From Haloferax sp046557615 (lineage in GTDB: Archaea > Halobacteriota > Halobacteria > Halobacteriales > Haloferacaceae), in the NCBI RefSeq assembly GCF_046557615.1, contig NZ_JBKIII010000001.1:1116001-1180000 (forward strand): 64,000 nt of DNA, written 5' to 3'. Below, one piece after another: positions 30,822-40,413 of the stretch. Every line of letters begins with the position of its first letter. Position 1 is the first letter of the stretch. A program made the position numbers and the translations under genes. A model generated the notes under the pieces. That model did not search any database, had not been told where the DNA came from, and saw only the letters and a list, made by a program, of their open reading frames with translations.

Positions 30822-31639
30822 CGCTTCGACCCGGGGCGACGTCGCACCCAATCTTCCGACTCGTACTGTTCTTCGACACGCTCTCTTGCTCGCGCCAGTT
30901 CGTCGTCGGTCCACGATCCCTCTTCAGCGTCCACGAAGTCGATGAGTGACTCGGTCAGTGCTTCGACGAACTCCGCACGCGACACGTCGGCGAGTTCGTC
31001 GATGCCGACGACGCGCTCGCGGAACGCTTCAGGACTCACCTCGTGGCCGTCGAACACCGAGAGGTGGGAGTGGGCATCGACCGAGTAGGTAATCGAGCCG
31101 TGTTGAATCACGGCGTCGCGGCGACGGTACTGGGCATTACCTGCGATTTTCCGCCCTTCGGCGACCATGTCGTGGGCGGGGTGAAGCGCACGAAGATAGC
31201 ATGCCGGGTGCCAGATGACGGGTACGTCGTCTTCGACGAAATCGACATCCACGTCGACGCTTCGGAGGGCATCGAGAATAGGCGTACAGAGGAGGTGGTA
31301 GCAGTCGATGAGGTCACCGGGGAGTTCGTCCTTCGGCGCGACGATGGAGTACGCAACATCACCGTAGTTGTCGTGGTAGATGCCGCCGCCGCCGGTCGGT
31401 CGGCGCGTCACGTCGATTCCCTGCTTCTCGCAGTAGTCCCAATCGACCGTCTCAGGTTTTTGCCCGTAGCCAAGTGAGAGGCAACTGGGGTCCCACCGAT
31501 AGACGCGGACAGTTCGCGGTCCGCCTGCGGCGGCCGTCTCACCCGCAACCTCGTCGAGCGCCATCTGCATCGCTCCCGGGCGGATGTCTTCCCGAATGAC
31601 GCGCCACTCGCGGTCGGCGAGCGATTCCGAGTCGTTCAT
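30818..31639 (-). CDS. Lipoate-protein ligase A family protein
   Basis: The protein has 273 residues in the BPL/LplA/LipB fold. 'RRPTGGGGIYHDNYGDVAYSI' (quoted in part) is the lipoyl-AMP binding loop, and 'GRKIAGNAQYRRRDAVIQHGSI' holds the catalytic lysine and the following strand. It either attaches lipoate to the E2 subunits of 2-oxoacid dehydrogenases and GcvH or moves octanoyl groups between carriers. The separate accessory domain of bacterial LplA is not present; the C-terminal 60 residues are helical and charged. Carrier protein is not in the window. Confidence 0.9.
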   Translation of the reverse strand: MNDSESLADREWRVIREDIRPGAMQMALDEVAGETAAAGGPRTVRVYRWDPSCLSLGYGQKPETVDWDYCEKQGIDVTRRPTGGGGIYHDNYGDVAYSIVAPKDELPGDLIDCYHLLCTPILDALRSVDVDVDFVEDDVPVIWHPACYLRALHPAHDMVAEGRKIAGNAQYRRRDAVIQHGSITYSVDAHSHLSVFDGHEVSPEAFRERVVGIDELADVSRAEFVEALTESLIDFVDAEEGSWTDDELARARERVEEQYESEDWVRRRPGSKR

Positions 31640-31722
31640 ACACTCAGTTCACGCAACCGAAGGAAAGCGGTTTCGACGCCGGGAGCGATTCCGTTAACTC
31701 GCCACGCGGTGACCTCCCAACC

Positions 31723-32367
31723 ATGCACGTCACTCGCCTCGCACTCGCCGCCCGCGACCCGATTTCGCTGTGCGACTTTTATGCCGAGACGCTCGGCTTC
31801 GGCCCCGTCTCTGGGTCGCAACGCTCGGTTACCGTGGGCGAGACGACACTCTGGTTCGAACTCGGTGATTCGAGCCCGTACCACGTCGCATTCACCATCG
31901 ACGCGGGTATCGAATCGGTCACCAACTGGGTGGACGAACACGTCGGCGTCCTCGCCACCGACGAGGGGCCGAGCATCCGATTCGACTTTCTCGACTGCGA
32001 TTCGGTCTACTTCGAAGACCCGGCGGGCAACATCGTCGAGTACATCTGCTACGACGGGTCGGAAGGCGAGTTCGACCCCGAGACAGATATTCTGGGCGTG
32101 ACGGAAGTCGGCCTCGCAGTTTCGGACGTGGCCTCGTTCATCGATGACCTCACGACGAATCTCGATATCGACGTGTTGAGCAGATTCGGTGAGGGGAACG
32201 TCGCGTTCGTCGGCGACAAACACGCTCGGTTCGTCGTCGCCGCGGAGGGTCGGCCGTGGTACCCGACCGACACAGACGCCGAACTTGCACCCGTGTCTGT
32301 GCAGTGCGACGCAAAAGGAGTGTTCGAACCCGAGGGCTTGCCGTATCGAGTGAACGTTGGACAGTGA
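31723..32367 (+). CDS. VOC-superfamily (glyoxalase/dioxygenase-like) protein
   Basis: The protein has 214 residues. The first half ('THLALAARDP'-like start 'VTRLALAARDPISLCDFYAETLGF', and 'YFEDPAGNIVEYICYDG') is a standard vicinal-oxygen-chelate module with a metal-binding Glu near the end. The second half ('DILGVTEVGLAVSDVASFIDDL') begins another module but ends earlier than expected, so the protein is a one-and-a-half or degenerate two-module form. Members include glyoxalases, fosfomycin-resistance enzymes and extradiol dioxygenases; nothing here selects one. Confidence 0.82.
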   Translation: MHVTRLALAARDPISLCDFYAETLGFGPVSGSQRSVTVGETTLWFELGDSSPYHVAFTIDAGIESVTNWVDEHVGVLATDEGPSIRFDFLDCDSVYFEDPAGNIVEYICYDGSEGEFDPETDILGVTEVGLAVSDVASFIDDLTTNLDIDVLSRFGEGNVAFVGDKHARFVVAAEGRPWYPTDTDAELAPVSVQCDAKGVFEPEGLPYRVNVGQ

Positions 32368-32412
32368 AGTTGTTGGGAGAACAACTATTCATCACCCTTG
32401 CGAACGCCCGCT

Positions 32413-32943
32413 GTGAACCGGCGAGCATTCCTTGTCGCGGTTGGGACGACGGCACTGGCTGGATGTAGTGCGAGTCTCCGCCCCGCCAGCGAGACAATAG
32501 AGTGTCCATCTTTGGGCGACCGGTTTCCGACCTACTGTAACACCGAAGAGGGAAATCGCGTCTTCATCCACACCAAATCGGACACCTACAACGTCGTTGA
32601 CGACCCGAGCTTTTCGCTCGTCAACATGAGTCTCGAACCGATTCGATTCGGCCCGCTCGCACCGGGAAGAGGACTCGCAAAACAGACCGAGAGTGGGTGG
32701 GAGTACGTCGAAGACCGATTTACCGGCCAGTCAGCACAGACCTTGGCTCGCGGTGAAACGTGGTCGTGGCGCGTGGAGGTTGGGTACGACGCGGAAGCCG
32801 AGAGTACAGTTGTACCGATTCCACGGGAGGAAATCACTGATGGGGAGTACACCTTCTACGTCCAAGTGTACAGTCGGTTAGGTGGGCGGAGAATCATCGC
32901 TCGGCCCTTCACGTTCGAGACGAAGCCAATCATTCCTCGGTAG
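32413..32943 (+). CDS. Tat-exported lipoprotein of unknown function
   Basis: The protein has 176 residues from the GTG at 32413, which gives a clean signal sequence 'MNRRAFLVAVGTTALAGC': twin arginine, hydrophobic core and lipobox ending in Cys. A TTG 15 nt upstream is less likely. The mature part is beta-rich with two further cysteines soon after the anchor ('IECPSLGDRFPTYC') that could form a disulphide. It resembles small haloarchaeal surface lipoproteins with an immunoglobulin-like domain. No partner gene suggests a transport role. Confidence 0.75.
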   Translation: MNRRAFLVAVGTTALAGCSASLRPASETIECPSLGDRFPTYCNTEEGNRVFIHTKSDTYNVVDDPSFSLVNMSLEPIRFGPLAPGRGLAKQTESGWEYVEDRFTGQSAQTLARGETWSWRVEVGYDAEAESTVVPIPREEITDGEYTFYVQVYSRLGGRRIIARPFTFETKPIIPR

Positions 32944-33111
32944 TACGAGGCGCAGCACTGACGCAGAGGCGACCCAGTGCAAAACGCTGTGAGCAGAGCA
33001 GAATTGCTGTAGAATCTTCGATTTTACGATTTCATATCGCCACATCTAGTTTATCGCCCCGCAAATCCACGACTCGCGGCCCTTTTAGGCCTCGCACGCG
33101 GAAGGTGAGTC

Positions 33112-34023
33112 ATGGTACGGAACGTCGCCAGCGTCATGACCGAACTCGAAACCGAGGACTTCTATCTTCTCTCGGGCGTCGAGCAAGGGATGCGCTTTAG
33201 CGAGTGGGTCAACCGGGAGAAACTCCCCAAGAACTCGGGGCTGACCGAGGAAGATGTGGAGTACCGACTCAACCGGTGTATGTCCCGGGACCTCGTCGAA
33301 CGCAAGACCATCCAGTACGAGGGCTTCAAACTCACGCTGGCCGGATACGATGTACTCGCGCTGCGGACCTTCGCCCAGCGCGATACGATTCAGGGCTTCG
33401 GGTCGCCACTCGGCGTCGGCAAGGAAAGCGACGTGTTCGAGGTGCAGTCGTTCAAACCCCTCGCGCTCAAGTTCCACCGCGAGGGCTACACGAACTTCCG
33501 CGAAGTGCGCCGCGAGCGCGATTACACCTCTGAGAACCACCACGTCTCGTGGCTTTATACCGCCCGAAAGGCCGCCGAACGTGAGTACGAAGCACTGGAA
33601 GAACTCTTCCCGAAGGTGTCGGTCCCCCGTCCGGTGGACCAGAACCGCCACGCAATCGTGATGGCGAAACTCGACGGTGTCGAACTCGCAAAATCACGGC
33701 TCGAATCGGCGCAAGTGACGGGCGTCTTGGACCTCATCCTCAGCGAGATGGCAACCGCCTACGAAGCAGGCTACGTTCACGCCGATATGTCGGAGTACAA
33801 TGTCGCGGTGAGTTCGAAGGGAATCACCATCTTCGATTGGCCGCAGGCAGTTCCCACTGACCACGAGAACGCCCGCGAACTCCTCGCGCGCGACGTGAAG
33901 AACATCGTCGGCTACTTCAACCGAAAATATCCCGCCGAGATGCCCGACGATATCGACCTCGAAGAGGTTGCGGACGCAGTGGCCGCGAACGAGTTCGAGA
34001 GTATAACGCAGTACACTGCCTGA
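33112..34023 (+). CDS. rio2: RIO2-type serine/threonine kinase
   Basis: The protein has 303 residues. Residues 1-85 form the winged helix found only in RIO2, then the kinase: nucleotide loop 'GSPLGVGKESDVFEVQS', catalytic Lys in 'PLALKFHREG', catalytic loop 'YVHADMSEYNVAV' and metal loop 'IFDWPQAV'. RIO2 acts as an ATPase in the maturation of the small ribosomal subunit. A TATA-like box at about 33083-33089 puts transcription at the ATG, so the mRNA is probably leaderless. It is a single gene. Confidence 0.95.
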   Translation: MVRNVASVMTELETEDFYLLSGVEQGMRFSEWVNREKLPKNSGLTEEDVEYRLNRCMSRDLVERKTIQYEGFKLTLAGYDVLALRTFAQRDTIQGFGSPLGVGKESDVFEVQSFKPLALKFHREGYTNFREVRRERDYTSENHHVSWLYTARKAAEREYEALEELFPKVSVPRPVDQNRHAIVMAKLDGVELAKSRLESAQVTGVLDLILSEMATAYEAGYVHADMSEYNVAVSSKGITIFDWPQAVPTDHENARELLARDVKNIVGYFNRKYPAEMPDDIDLEEVADAVAANEFESITQYTA

Positions 34024-34270
34024 GGTGACGGTTTTGTGGGCTTCCGATTGGAGAGTGAGTTCTCCAGAGCGTGTTCGATAAACCAGATAGCGCAATATAG
34101 AATGTCGCTCGTGGGCTGAATTCAGGAACGAGCTGACGTTCCGCACGATCCGCGTTCTATGAAGTCGTCAATGTCAAATGATTTTTGCCTGATATTCGGA
34201 TATAAAGTACGTTTACTGACCAAACATCCCGATTTGTGGGTATTGCCAGTGATATTTTGGACGAATACAT

Positions 34271-34276
34271 TATATT
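34271..34276 (+). promoter_or_regulatory. TATA-like box of the second chemoreceptor gene
   Basis: TATATT is centred about 26 nt upstream of the GTG at 34298, supporting a leaderless transcript and that GTG as the start. Confidence 0.55.
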
Positions 34277-34297
34277 TCGACACACACAGATGCGTTC

Positions 34298-36559
34298 GTG
34301 AATCATACCACTTTGCGGTTGCTCCCGGACCGATTCCACGAACAGTACCTGTACAAACTCGTGGCGATGTTGGGGGTGCTAATTCTCATCACTGCAGGGA
34401 TTGGTGCCTACACGTACGTCGGCGTCTCGGGCGAGTTGCACGACTCAGTCCACGACGAGTTAGTATCGATAGCAGCACTCCAAGCCGACGAATTCTCTGT
34501 CTGGATGGAAGAGCGTTCGGAGATTACACGGCTGATTTCTGCGTTCGAAGTTCTCGATACGAAAGACCCGACGCAGATATCGCCCTTCTTGGAGAGCCAA
34601 CTAACCAGCCTCCCCGACGATTTCGACTCGGTTCACTACGTGAACACTGAATCGGGAGAGATTCTCGCCAGTTCGTCGCAGAACCGAATCGGCGAGACAG
34701 CAGAGAGTACGACACACCGGTACGTCCACGGCTCTGGTGAGTTCACGAACGCAGACGAGGTTGCGATGACTGAGATGTACGAACGTGATGGTGAGAGATA
34801 CATGGCCTTTGTGAGCCCAGTCACGGGTGCCGAAAACCGAGCAATCGTCGTCGTCTCGTCGGTTGCCCATCTCCGTGAGGTGTTTCACGCGCCGTTCGAG
34901 GGGTCGTTCGTCCAGATAATCGACAGCGAAGGCATCGTGGAATTCGACGAGCGACAGGAGACAGAAGGCGAACAGTACACCACAGAGGATTCACGAGTTC
35001 TCACAGATGGTCTCAATGGCGGTTCGGGTGCCTACGAATCAGACGCAAACGGTGTTCTCGACGAGAAGCACGTCGTCGCGTACGCGGGCGTAGACGAGAT
35101 GGTACTTGTCATCCACGCACCGACCAGTTCTGCCTACCACATCCAGCAGACTGTCGCCAGGGATATCGCCGTCATGGTGCTGTTGTTGCTCCTTGTGATT
35201 GGTGGAATCACCCTCACTCTCAAGCGTAGCATGCTCGACCCGCTCGGTGGACTCGAAGCCAAGCTCTCGCGTCTGCGAAGTGGTGACCTCGATATCGACC
35301 TCCGGACGGACCGCCGTGACGAGTTCGGAACCGTCCTTCACGCCGTTGACTCGCTCCGGACCGACCTCCTCGACCAACGTCACGACGCAGATAGTTACAG
35401 TAGTGTGATGCAAGTCGCCGCAGGTGGTGACCTGACCGCGCGGATGGACACCGACAGTAACTCCGGCGACATGCAGACGATTGCCTACTCGTTCAACGGG
35501 ATGATGGACGATATGGAATCGACAGTTGGGACCGTCATGGACTTCGCCGACGGCGTCGAGACGCGAAGTACCCACGTCGCACAAGGAGCGAAAGAAGTCA
35601 ACGCCGCGAGCGAACAGGTCGCGCAGTCTGTCGAACAAATCTCTCACGGGGCGGGCGAGCAGGCAGACAGACTGACCCGTGTCTCTGGCGAGATGGACAC
35701 CCTCTCGGCATCGGTCGAAGAGATTGCAACCGCGGCCGACCAGTTAGCCGCGAATTCGGCGAAAGCCGCAGAGTCCGGTGCTGACGGTCGAGTTTCGGCG
35801 CGAGAAGCACTCGACGGGATGGAATCCATCCGCGACGAGACGCACACGACTGTCGCCGAAGTCGCGGAGTTCGGTACGCTCACCGAGGAGATCGGCGACA
35901 TCGTCGGTGTCATCGCCGACATCGCCGACCAGACGAATCTCCTCGCACTGAACGCCAACATCGAAGCAGCCCGGGCGGGCGACGCTGGCGAAGGCTTCGC
36001 TGTCGTCGCAAACGAAGTAAAGCAACTCGCCGAAGCGACGACCGAATCCGCTGGCGAAATCGAATCACTCATCGAAGATGTTCGTGCCCAGCGCGACGCA
36101 GTCGTCTCTGGTGTCGAACAGATGGAAACCAGAGTCACCGACGAATCTGAATCGGTCGAAGCCGCCATCGACGCGCTCGACGAAATCACCAACCGCGTCG
36201 ATGAGAACAACACGAGCGTCCACGAAGTAACCGAGGCGACAGACGCACAGGCCTCCTCGACAGAAGAGGTCTCGGCGATGGTGCAGGAAGTCGCCAGCGT
36301 GAGCGAAGAGACCACCGCCGAAGCCGAAACCGTGTCTGCGGCCGCCGAAGAGCAAGCCGCGTCGCTCAATCAGGTCACGACGAGCGCACAGCAACTCGCG
36401 GGAGATGCCGAAGACCTGCAAACACTCCTTAGCCAGTTCGAAGTGCGTGCCGAGACGAGTACGCAGAAGGATGCGGTCCACACGACGGCCGAAACGCCAA
36501 CGGAGTTCGGAAGTTCACTCCAGTCTCCAGCAGTAAGCGACGGCGGACGAACCCAGTAA
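34298..36559 (+). CDS. Transmembrane chemoreceptor with extracellular Cache-like domain
   Basis: The protein has 753 residues from a GTG start supported by a TATA-like box at the right distance. TM1 lies at about 20-42, the extracellular domain at about 43-290, TM2 at about 292-312. The outer domain has the helix-then-PAS layout of Cache sensors ('ALQADEFSVWMEERSEITRLISAFEVL'). A HAMP domain, a second HAMP-like stretch and the methyl-accepting region follow, with the tip 'DQTNLLALNANIEAARAGD'. In contrast to the receptor at 4195-6048 this one can sense an external ligand directly. Ligand unknown; it neighbours the TrmB/glucoamylase genes but has its own promoter. Confidence 0.93.
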   Translation: MNHTTLRLLPDRFHEQYLYKLVAMLGVLILITAGIGAYTYVGVSGELHDSVHDELVSIAALQADEFSVWMEERSEITRLISAFEVLDTKDPTQISPFLESQLTSLPDDFDSVHYVNTESGEILASSSQNRIGETAESTTHRYVHGSGEFTNADEVAMTEMYERDGERYMAFVSPVTGAENRAIVVVSSVAHLREVFHAPFEGSFVQIIDSEGIVEFDERQETEGEQYTTEDSRVLTDGLNGGSGAYESDANGVLDEKHVVAYAGVDEMVLVIHAPTSSAYHIQQTVARDIAVMVLLLLLVIGGITLTLKRSMLDPLGGLEAKLSRLRSGDLDIDLRTDRRDEFGTVLHAVDSLRTDLLDQRHDADSYSSVMQVAAGGDLTARMDTDSNSGDMQTIAYSFNGMMDDMESTVGTVMDFADGVETRSTHVAQGAKEVNAASEQVAQSVEQISHGAGEQADRLTRVSGEMDTLSASVEEIATAADQLAANSAKAAESGADGRVSAREALDGMESIRDETHTTVAEVAEFGTLTEEIGDIVGVIADIADQTNLLALNANIEAARAGDAGEGFAVVANEVKQLAEATTESAGEIESLIEDVRAQRDAVVSGVEQMETRVTDESESVEAAIDALDEITNRVDENNTSVHEVTEATDAQASSTEEVSAMVQEVASVSEETTAEAETVSAAAEEQAASLNQVTTSAQQLAGDAEDLQTLLSQFEVRAETSTQKDAVHTTAETPTEFGSSLQSPAVSDGGRTQ

Positions 36560-36561
36560 CG

Positions 36562-36583
36562 GCGCAAAAGTAGCGCTTTTTTT
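36562..36583 (+). terminator. GCGC hairpin followed by T7
   Basis: GCGC-AAAAGTA-GCGC is followed by seven T residues, directly after the chemoreceptor stop. The convergent trmB gene ends at 36585. Confidence 0.55.
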
Positions 36584-36584
36584 C

Positions 36585-37634
36585 CTATTCGAACGGAGCG
36601 AGTGTCACCGACTCCGCTTCGAAGTCTTCGACGAACGCACCCGGGCCGCCGACGCTGTAGGTTCCCTCGTCAGTCTCGATGACGAGTGTGTTTTCGACCG
36701 GGAACGAGTTGTTCACGGGTTCGAGGAGTCCCTGACGAATCCCGACCACGTGGCCGTGGAGTTCGGTTGGGCCTTCCGTGTGGACCATCCCACCGCGAAC
36801 GGTGACAGAAAGGTCGATATCTGCCCGCTTGCACAGCGTCGTCTGCAAGACAGCGTGCCGGAAGTTGTGGTAGGTTGCGGGAAGCGGGTCGGGCGAGGCA
36901 GTGTACGCCTCGGCGGCCATCGGCCAGTAGTTGCCGAAGAACGACCCGACGATGACTGGCCCGAGTTGTGGTTGAGCGAAGACGATGGCCTGCGACTCGG
37001 AGTTCGAACGGGCGACCATCTCGCCGGGAGCGACCAGTCCGGTGTGTGAATCGACGGCCAGCATGGTCGGCATCGGTTCGTGCCACACGCGAACGACCGA
37101 TGCGATACCCTCCAGTTCGAGGTCGTCGTGGGGGTCGACGCCGGTGACGATGAGGACGACGAGTACGCCACGCTTTCGGGCCGCACGCAACTCCGGAGCG
37201 ACTTCGCCGAGAAGACTGTACGGAAGCGAGAGTTCAACCTCCGAGTCGGCCTGTTCGAGCAACTGCGTCACTCGTTTGAGTACGGTGACCCGTGATTTGA
37301 TGACCTCGAATCGGTCTTCGTCGCGGGTAGTTGCCGTGTACCGTTCTTCGAGTGCCGGACGCATCGCCGAGACGTTCGTCGAGAGCGACTCGATGACCTC
37401 GGCGGGCGGGCGGGCCCGAATCGTCGTCGGCACGACGTGGTCGTTCACTTCGACGAATCCACGCGCTTCGAGTTCGTTGCTCACGCTGTAGACGTAGCGC
37501 TTCGAGACCCCTGCCGCGTCGGCGATTTGACTCGCCTTCGCTTCCCCCAGTTGCAAGATAGTGAGATACGTATCGATGACCTTCTCGGAGAGTCCAAACT
37601 GCTCCAAGCGGTCAGCCAGTTCCCCATCGTCCAT
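36585..37634 (-). CDS. TrmB-family sugar-responsive transcription regulator
   Basis: The protein has 349 residues. Residues 1-75 are a winged HTH ('LADRLEQFGLSEKVIDTYLTILQLGEAKASQIADAAGVSKRYVYSVSNEL', quoted in pieces), followed by the TrmB sugar-binding domain ('VELSLPYSLLGEVAPELRAARKRGVLVVLIVTG' region) and the C-terminal beta domain ending 'GTYSVGGPGAFVEDFEAESV'. TrmB proteins repress or activate sugar uptake and gluconeogenic genes. It is divergent from the glucoamylase gene with 142 nt between the starts and lies 6 kb from the maltodextrin ABC importer, so both are likely targets. Confidence 0.9.
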   Translation of the reverse strand: MDDGELADRLEQFGLSEKVIDTYLTILQLGEAKASQIADAAGVSKRYVYSVSNELEARGFVEVNDHVVPTTIRARPPAEVIESLSTNVSAMRPALEERYTATTRDEDRFEVIKSRVTVLKRVTQLLEQADSEVELSLPYSLLGEVAPELRAARKRGVLVVLIVTGVDPHDDLELEGIASVVRVWHEPMPTMLAVDSHTGLVAPGEMVARSNSESQAIVFAQPQLGPVIVGSFFGNYWPMAAEAYTASPDPLPATYHNFRHAVLQTTLCKRADIDLSVTVRGGMVHTEGPTELHGHVVGIRQGLLEPVNNSFPVENTLVIETDEGTYSVGGPGAFVEDFEAESVTLAPFE

Positions 37635-37744
37635 AATTGATTGGTCACGACCGCGCTACTTAATGACTCGAATCCTCCCGCACGGAAATCACGTGACTCA
37701 CTCGTGTCTAGTCCACATGAAAGTGTGAACTAACATTACACCAC

Positions 37745-37752
37745 AATTATTA
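37745..37752 (+). promoter_or_regulatory. TATA-like box of the glucoamylase gene
   Basis: AATTATTA is centred about 28 nt upstream of the ATG at 37777, predicting a leaderless transcript and favouring this ATG over the in-frame GTG at 37756. Confidence 0.5.
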
Positions 37753-37776
37753 GCAGTGGCGTTGCACACAGTAGCA

Positions 37777-39783
37777 ATGCAATTACGCGACGCACTTTCG
37801 GATTACAAACGCCACGCCGACCATCCGACGCGGTTCCCGGGTGAACGTCGGACCACGAGCGGGTTCTTCTCGGGTGCCGACAGTCGGCTCGTCCACGTCG
37901 AAACCGACGGCTCGGTCAGAGACTTCGGTTACCCGCTTTCGGGCGTGTGGGGAGTCGAACGGTCGCGGTTCGGGGTTCAACCACTCGACGAATCTGCGGC
38001 AGTTCACTGGTTCGGGCCTGAAGCATCGCAGTCGTACACGGGCGACGGGTCTGCCGTCGTCACCGACCACGAGACGCCATTCGGTGAGGTGACCCAGTAC
38101 GACGTGACCGTTGGTGACGCCCACATCACGCGATTCGAAAGCGACGCCGACCTCGAACTCGTCGCGTTCGTTCACTTCCAACCCGATGGTCGAGACACCC
38201 TCGTCGGCCAGCTTTCGCACGACGATGCGGTCGAAGTCTACCACGCAGAAGAACACGACTTCGCCGCCGCCGAACCCAGATTTTCCAGCGTCGGCGGGCG
38301 CGTTCCCGAGAAGTTCGAAGAGTTGCTCGCCGACAACGACGTGGAACTCCCACGCCCACGCTCCGACGATCGCTACGAAGAAGGCCAACTCAGCGGAGCC
38401 ATCGTCGGAACCGTTCCGTTCGACTCCGGTGCGGCAACCCTCGGAACGCTCCTCACCGATAGCCGCGAGACGAATCGACAGGCTGCCCTCGATTCGATTC
38501 ACTCGCTGGTCGCGCTCGACCGGACTGAACTCGACGCACGCGCCGACCAACAGGTCTTGGGGACTGTCCCCGACCACGACGAGTCACAGGCGATGCGCGA
38601 AGACATCCGCGTACTCTCACTGCTCTCCGGTAATCTCGGACTCCGTATCGCCGGTCCGGATTTCGACCCCTACTACGCCTACTCCGGTGGCTACGGCTAC
38701 ACGTGGTTCCGCGACGACGCCGAAATCTCGCGGTTCCTCCTCGAATCCGACGAGCGTCTGGACCTCGAACTCGACTCGTGGCACGAGCGAAGCGCCCGCG
38801 CCTACTGCCAAACCCAGCGTGACGATGGGTCGTGGCCCCACCGCGTCTGGCCGTTCGATGGCTCACTCGCACCCGGATGGGCGAACGCCCGCCTCGAATC
38901 CGGCGCGGACACCGACTACCAGGCCGACCAGACGGGGAGTGTCATCTCGTTCCTCGCGGCCTACTCCGACGAGTGCGAAGACCGCGAACTCCGCGACGAC
39001 ATCGAGGCCACGCTCGAAACCGCGCTCGACAGCCTCGACGAGACGCTCGGCGACGACGGCCTCCCAATAAACTGCCAGAACGCGTGGGAGAACATGACCG
39101 GGCGCTTTAGTCATACGACGGCAACCTTCCTCGAAGCGTACACTGCACTCGCGCTGTCTGACCTCGACGACGAGATGACTACGCGCGCGGCAGAGCGCGC
39201 ACACGAAGTGTACGATGCAATCGACCGTTTCTGGAGCGACACCCGCGAGTGCTACGGCCTGCGAATCGCGCCCGACAGCACGCTCGACGACCGCTACGAC
39301 TCGGCCGCACTCGCACTCGTCTCGGCACACCGCGCTTACGACGAACTTGAATCGGTTGACGACGACCGGCTCGACAGGCTCGCCACCCACACCCGAAGCG
39401 TCTTCGACGGTCTGTGGCACGACCCCGCCGAGAGCGACGTGAAGGGTCTCGTCCGCTTCGAAGGCGACGACTGGCGGATGCGGTCGCAGGAGTCCGAAAA
39501 GATTTGGACAGTTTCGACCGCGTGGGGCGCGAACGCCGCCGTCGAACTCGCTGCACTGCTCGGTGGCCATGGCGATTCGCGTGCTGAGGAGTTCGCCGAC
39601 GAAGGTCGTTCGCTGTTGGAACTCGTCTCGCCGGATGGTCCACTGACGACCGATGCAGGTTATCTCGCAGAACAGTTCTTCGACGACGGCACGCCCGACA
39701 GTGCGACACCACTCGGCTGGCCGCACGCGCTCCGACTGGCGACGGTTGCGACGCTCACGACGGACGTGGAAGCGGAGAGGTAG
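37777..39783 (+). CDS. GH15 glucoamylase (glucan 1,4-alpha-glucosidase)
   Basis: The protein has 668 residues from the ATG at 37777. Residues 1-260 form the N-terminal beta-sandwich of archaeal and bacterial glucoamylases; residues 280-668 form the (alpha/alpha)6 barrel with 'YSGGYGYTWFRDDAEISRFLL', 'DDGSWPHRVWPFDGSLAPGW', 'DYQADQTGSVISFL' and 'GLVRFEGDDWRM'. There is no signal peptide, so it acts in the cytoplasm on imported maltodextrins or stored glucans, releasing glucose from non-reducing ends. Trehalase-type GH15 members are an alternative. It diverges from trmB. Confidence 0.92.
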   Translation: MQLRDALSDYKRHADHPTRFPGERRTTSGFFSGADSRLVHVETDGSVRDFGYPLSGVWGVERSRFGVQPLDESAAVHWFGPEASQSYTGDGSAVVTDHETPFGEVTQYDVTVGDAHITRFESDADLELVAFVHFQPDGRDTLVGQLSHDDAVEVYHAEEHDFAAAEPRFSSVGGRVPEKFEELLADNDVELPRPRSDDRYEEGQLSGAIVGTVPFDSGAATLGTLLTDSRETNRQAALDSIHSLVALDRTELDARADQQVLGTVPDHDESQAMREDIRVLSLLSGNLGLRIAGPDFDPYYAYSGGYGYTWFRDDAEISRFLLESDERLDLELDSWHERSARAYCQTQRDDGSWPHRVWPFDGSLAPGWANARLESGADTDYQADQTGSVISFLAAYSDECEDRELRDDIEATLETALDSLDETLGDDGLPINCQNAWENMTGRFSHTTATFLEAYTALALSDLDDEMTTRAAERAHEVYDAIDRFWSDTRECYGLRIAPDSTLDDRYDSAALALVSAHRAYDELESVDDDRLDRLATHTRSVFDGLWHDPAESDVKGLVRFEGDDWRMRSQESEKIWTVSTAWGANAAVELAALLGGHGDSRAEEFADEGRSLLELVSPDGPLTTDAGYLAEQFFDDGTPDSATPLGWPHALRLATVATLTTDVEAER

Positions 39784-39875
39784 CAGTAAAGAGAGGTCGT
39801 TGTTGGAATGTCTAACAGTTGCCTATTCTTTGAAGTTGTGCTGAATACAGTGCGCTCACTTAGACTACGAAAGGA

Positions 39876-40289
39876 CTAGAATTCCGGGTAGAATCCCCGG
39901 TTTCGACAGGCGTCCCGTGGGTCGTGAATGGCGATGGCACGATCCGAAACGGGGCGAAAATTGACGATGGGCCCATTCAGTAGTTCGAAGCTGAGCATCC
40001 CGGTCGTACAATCGAGGTGGATGTCAACCACGTACCCTGGCTTGAACATCCCCGTCTTCGTGGTGTACGCCTCGGACTCCCAGTCGATTGGTTCTCCGGA
40101 GAAGTCGTCGTACGGTGGTTCGTACCCACCACTTGTCGGGTCGAACGTGGCGTAGTCTACAGCCAGTCCAAGCGCAATTCCGAGTGTGAACAGCAGACCG
40201 ACGACCGCGAACGTATACAAAACGACTCTCTGTATCATCTCTCTGTGCGGCCGCACCCTTCCATCATCGACAGTCCGCTCTCGTTCCAT
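39876..40289 (-). CDS. Single-span membrane protein of unknown function
   Basis: The protein has 137 residues from the ATG at 40289 (a GTG at 40316 and an ATG at 40238 are alternatives). A charged head is followed by one helix ('VVLYTFAVVGLLFTLGIALGLAV') and an outer domain with two cysteines ('HLDCTTGMLSFELLNG' and 'DPRDACRNRGFYPEF'), which may form a disulphide. No family is recognised. The gene is divergent from an HTH regulator 124 nt away, which may control it. Confidence 0.7.
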   Translation of the reverse strand: MERERTVDDGRVRPHREMIQRVVLYTFAVVGLLFTLGIALGLAVDYATFDPTSGGYEPPYDDFSGEPIDWESEAYTTKTGMFKPGYVVDIHLDCTTGMLSFELLNGPIVNFRPVSDRAIAIHDPRDACRNRGFYPEF

Positions 40290-40413
40290 ACTCCGTCTGT
40301 TCCTCCCCGTCTTCACTGAGTGTTCCCCCGAGCATTCTAGGACCTTTTATTGCCGTGGCATCGATTTCGCAGTACACCAGTTGGACTCTCACACAGAGGC
40401 CAGCCAATAGATT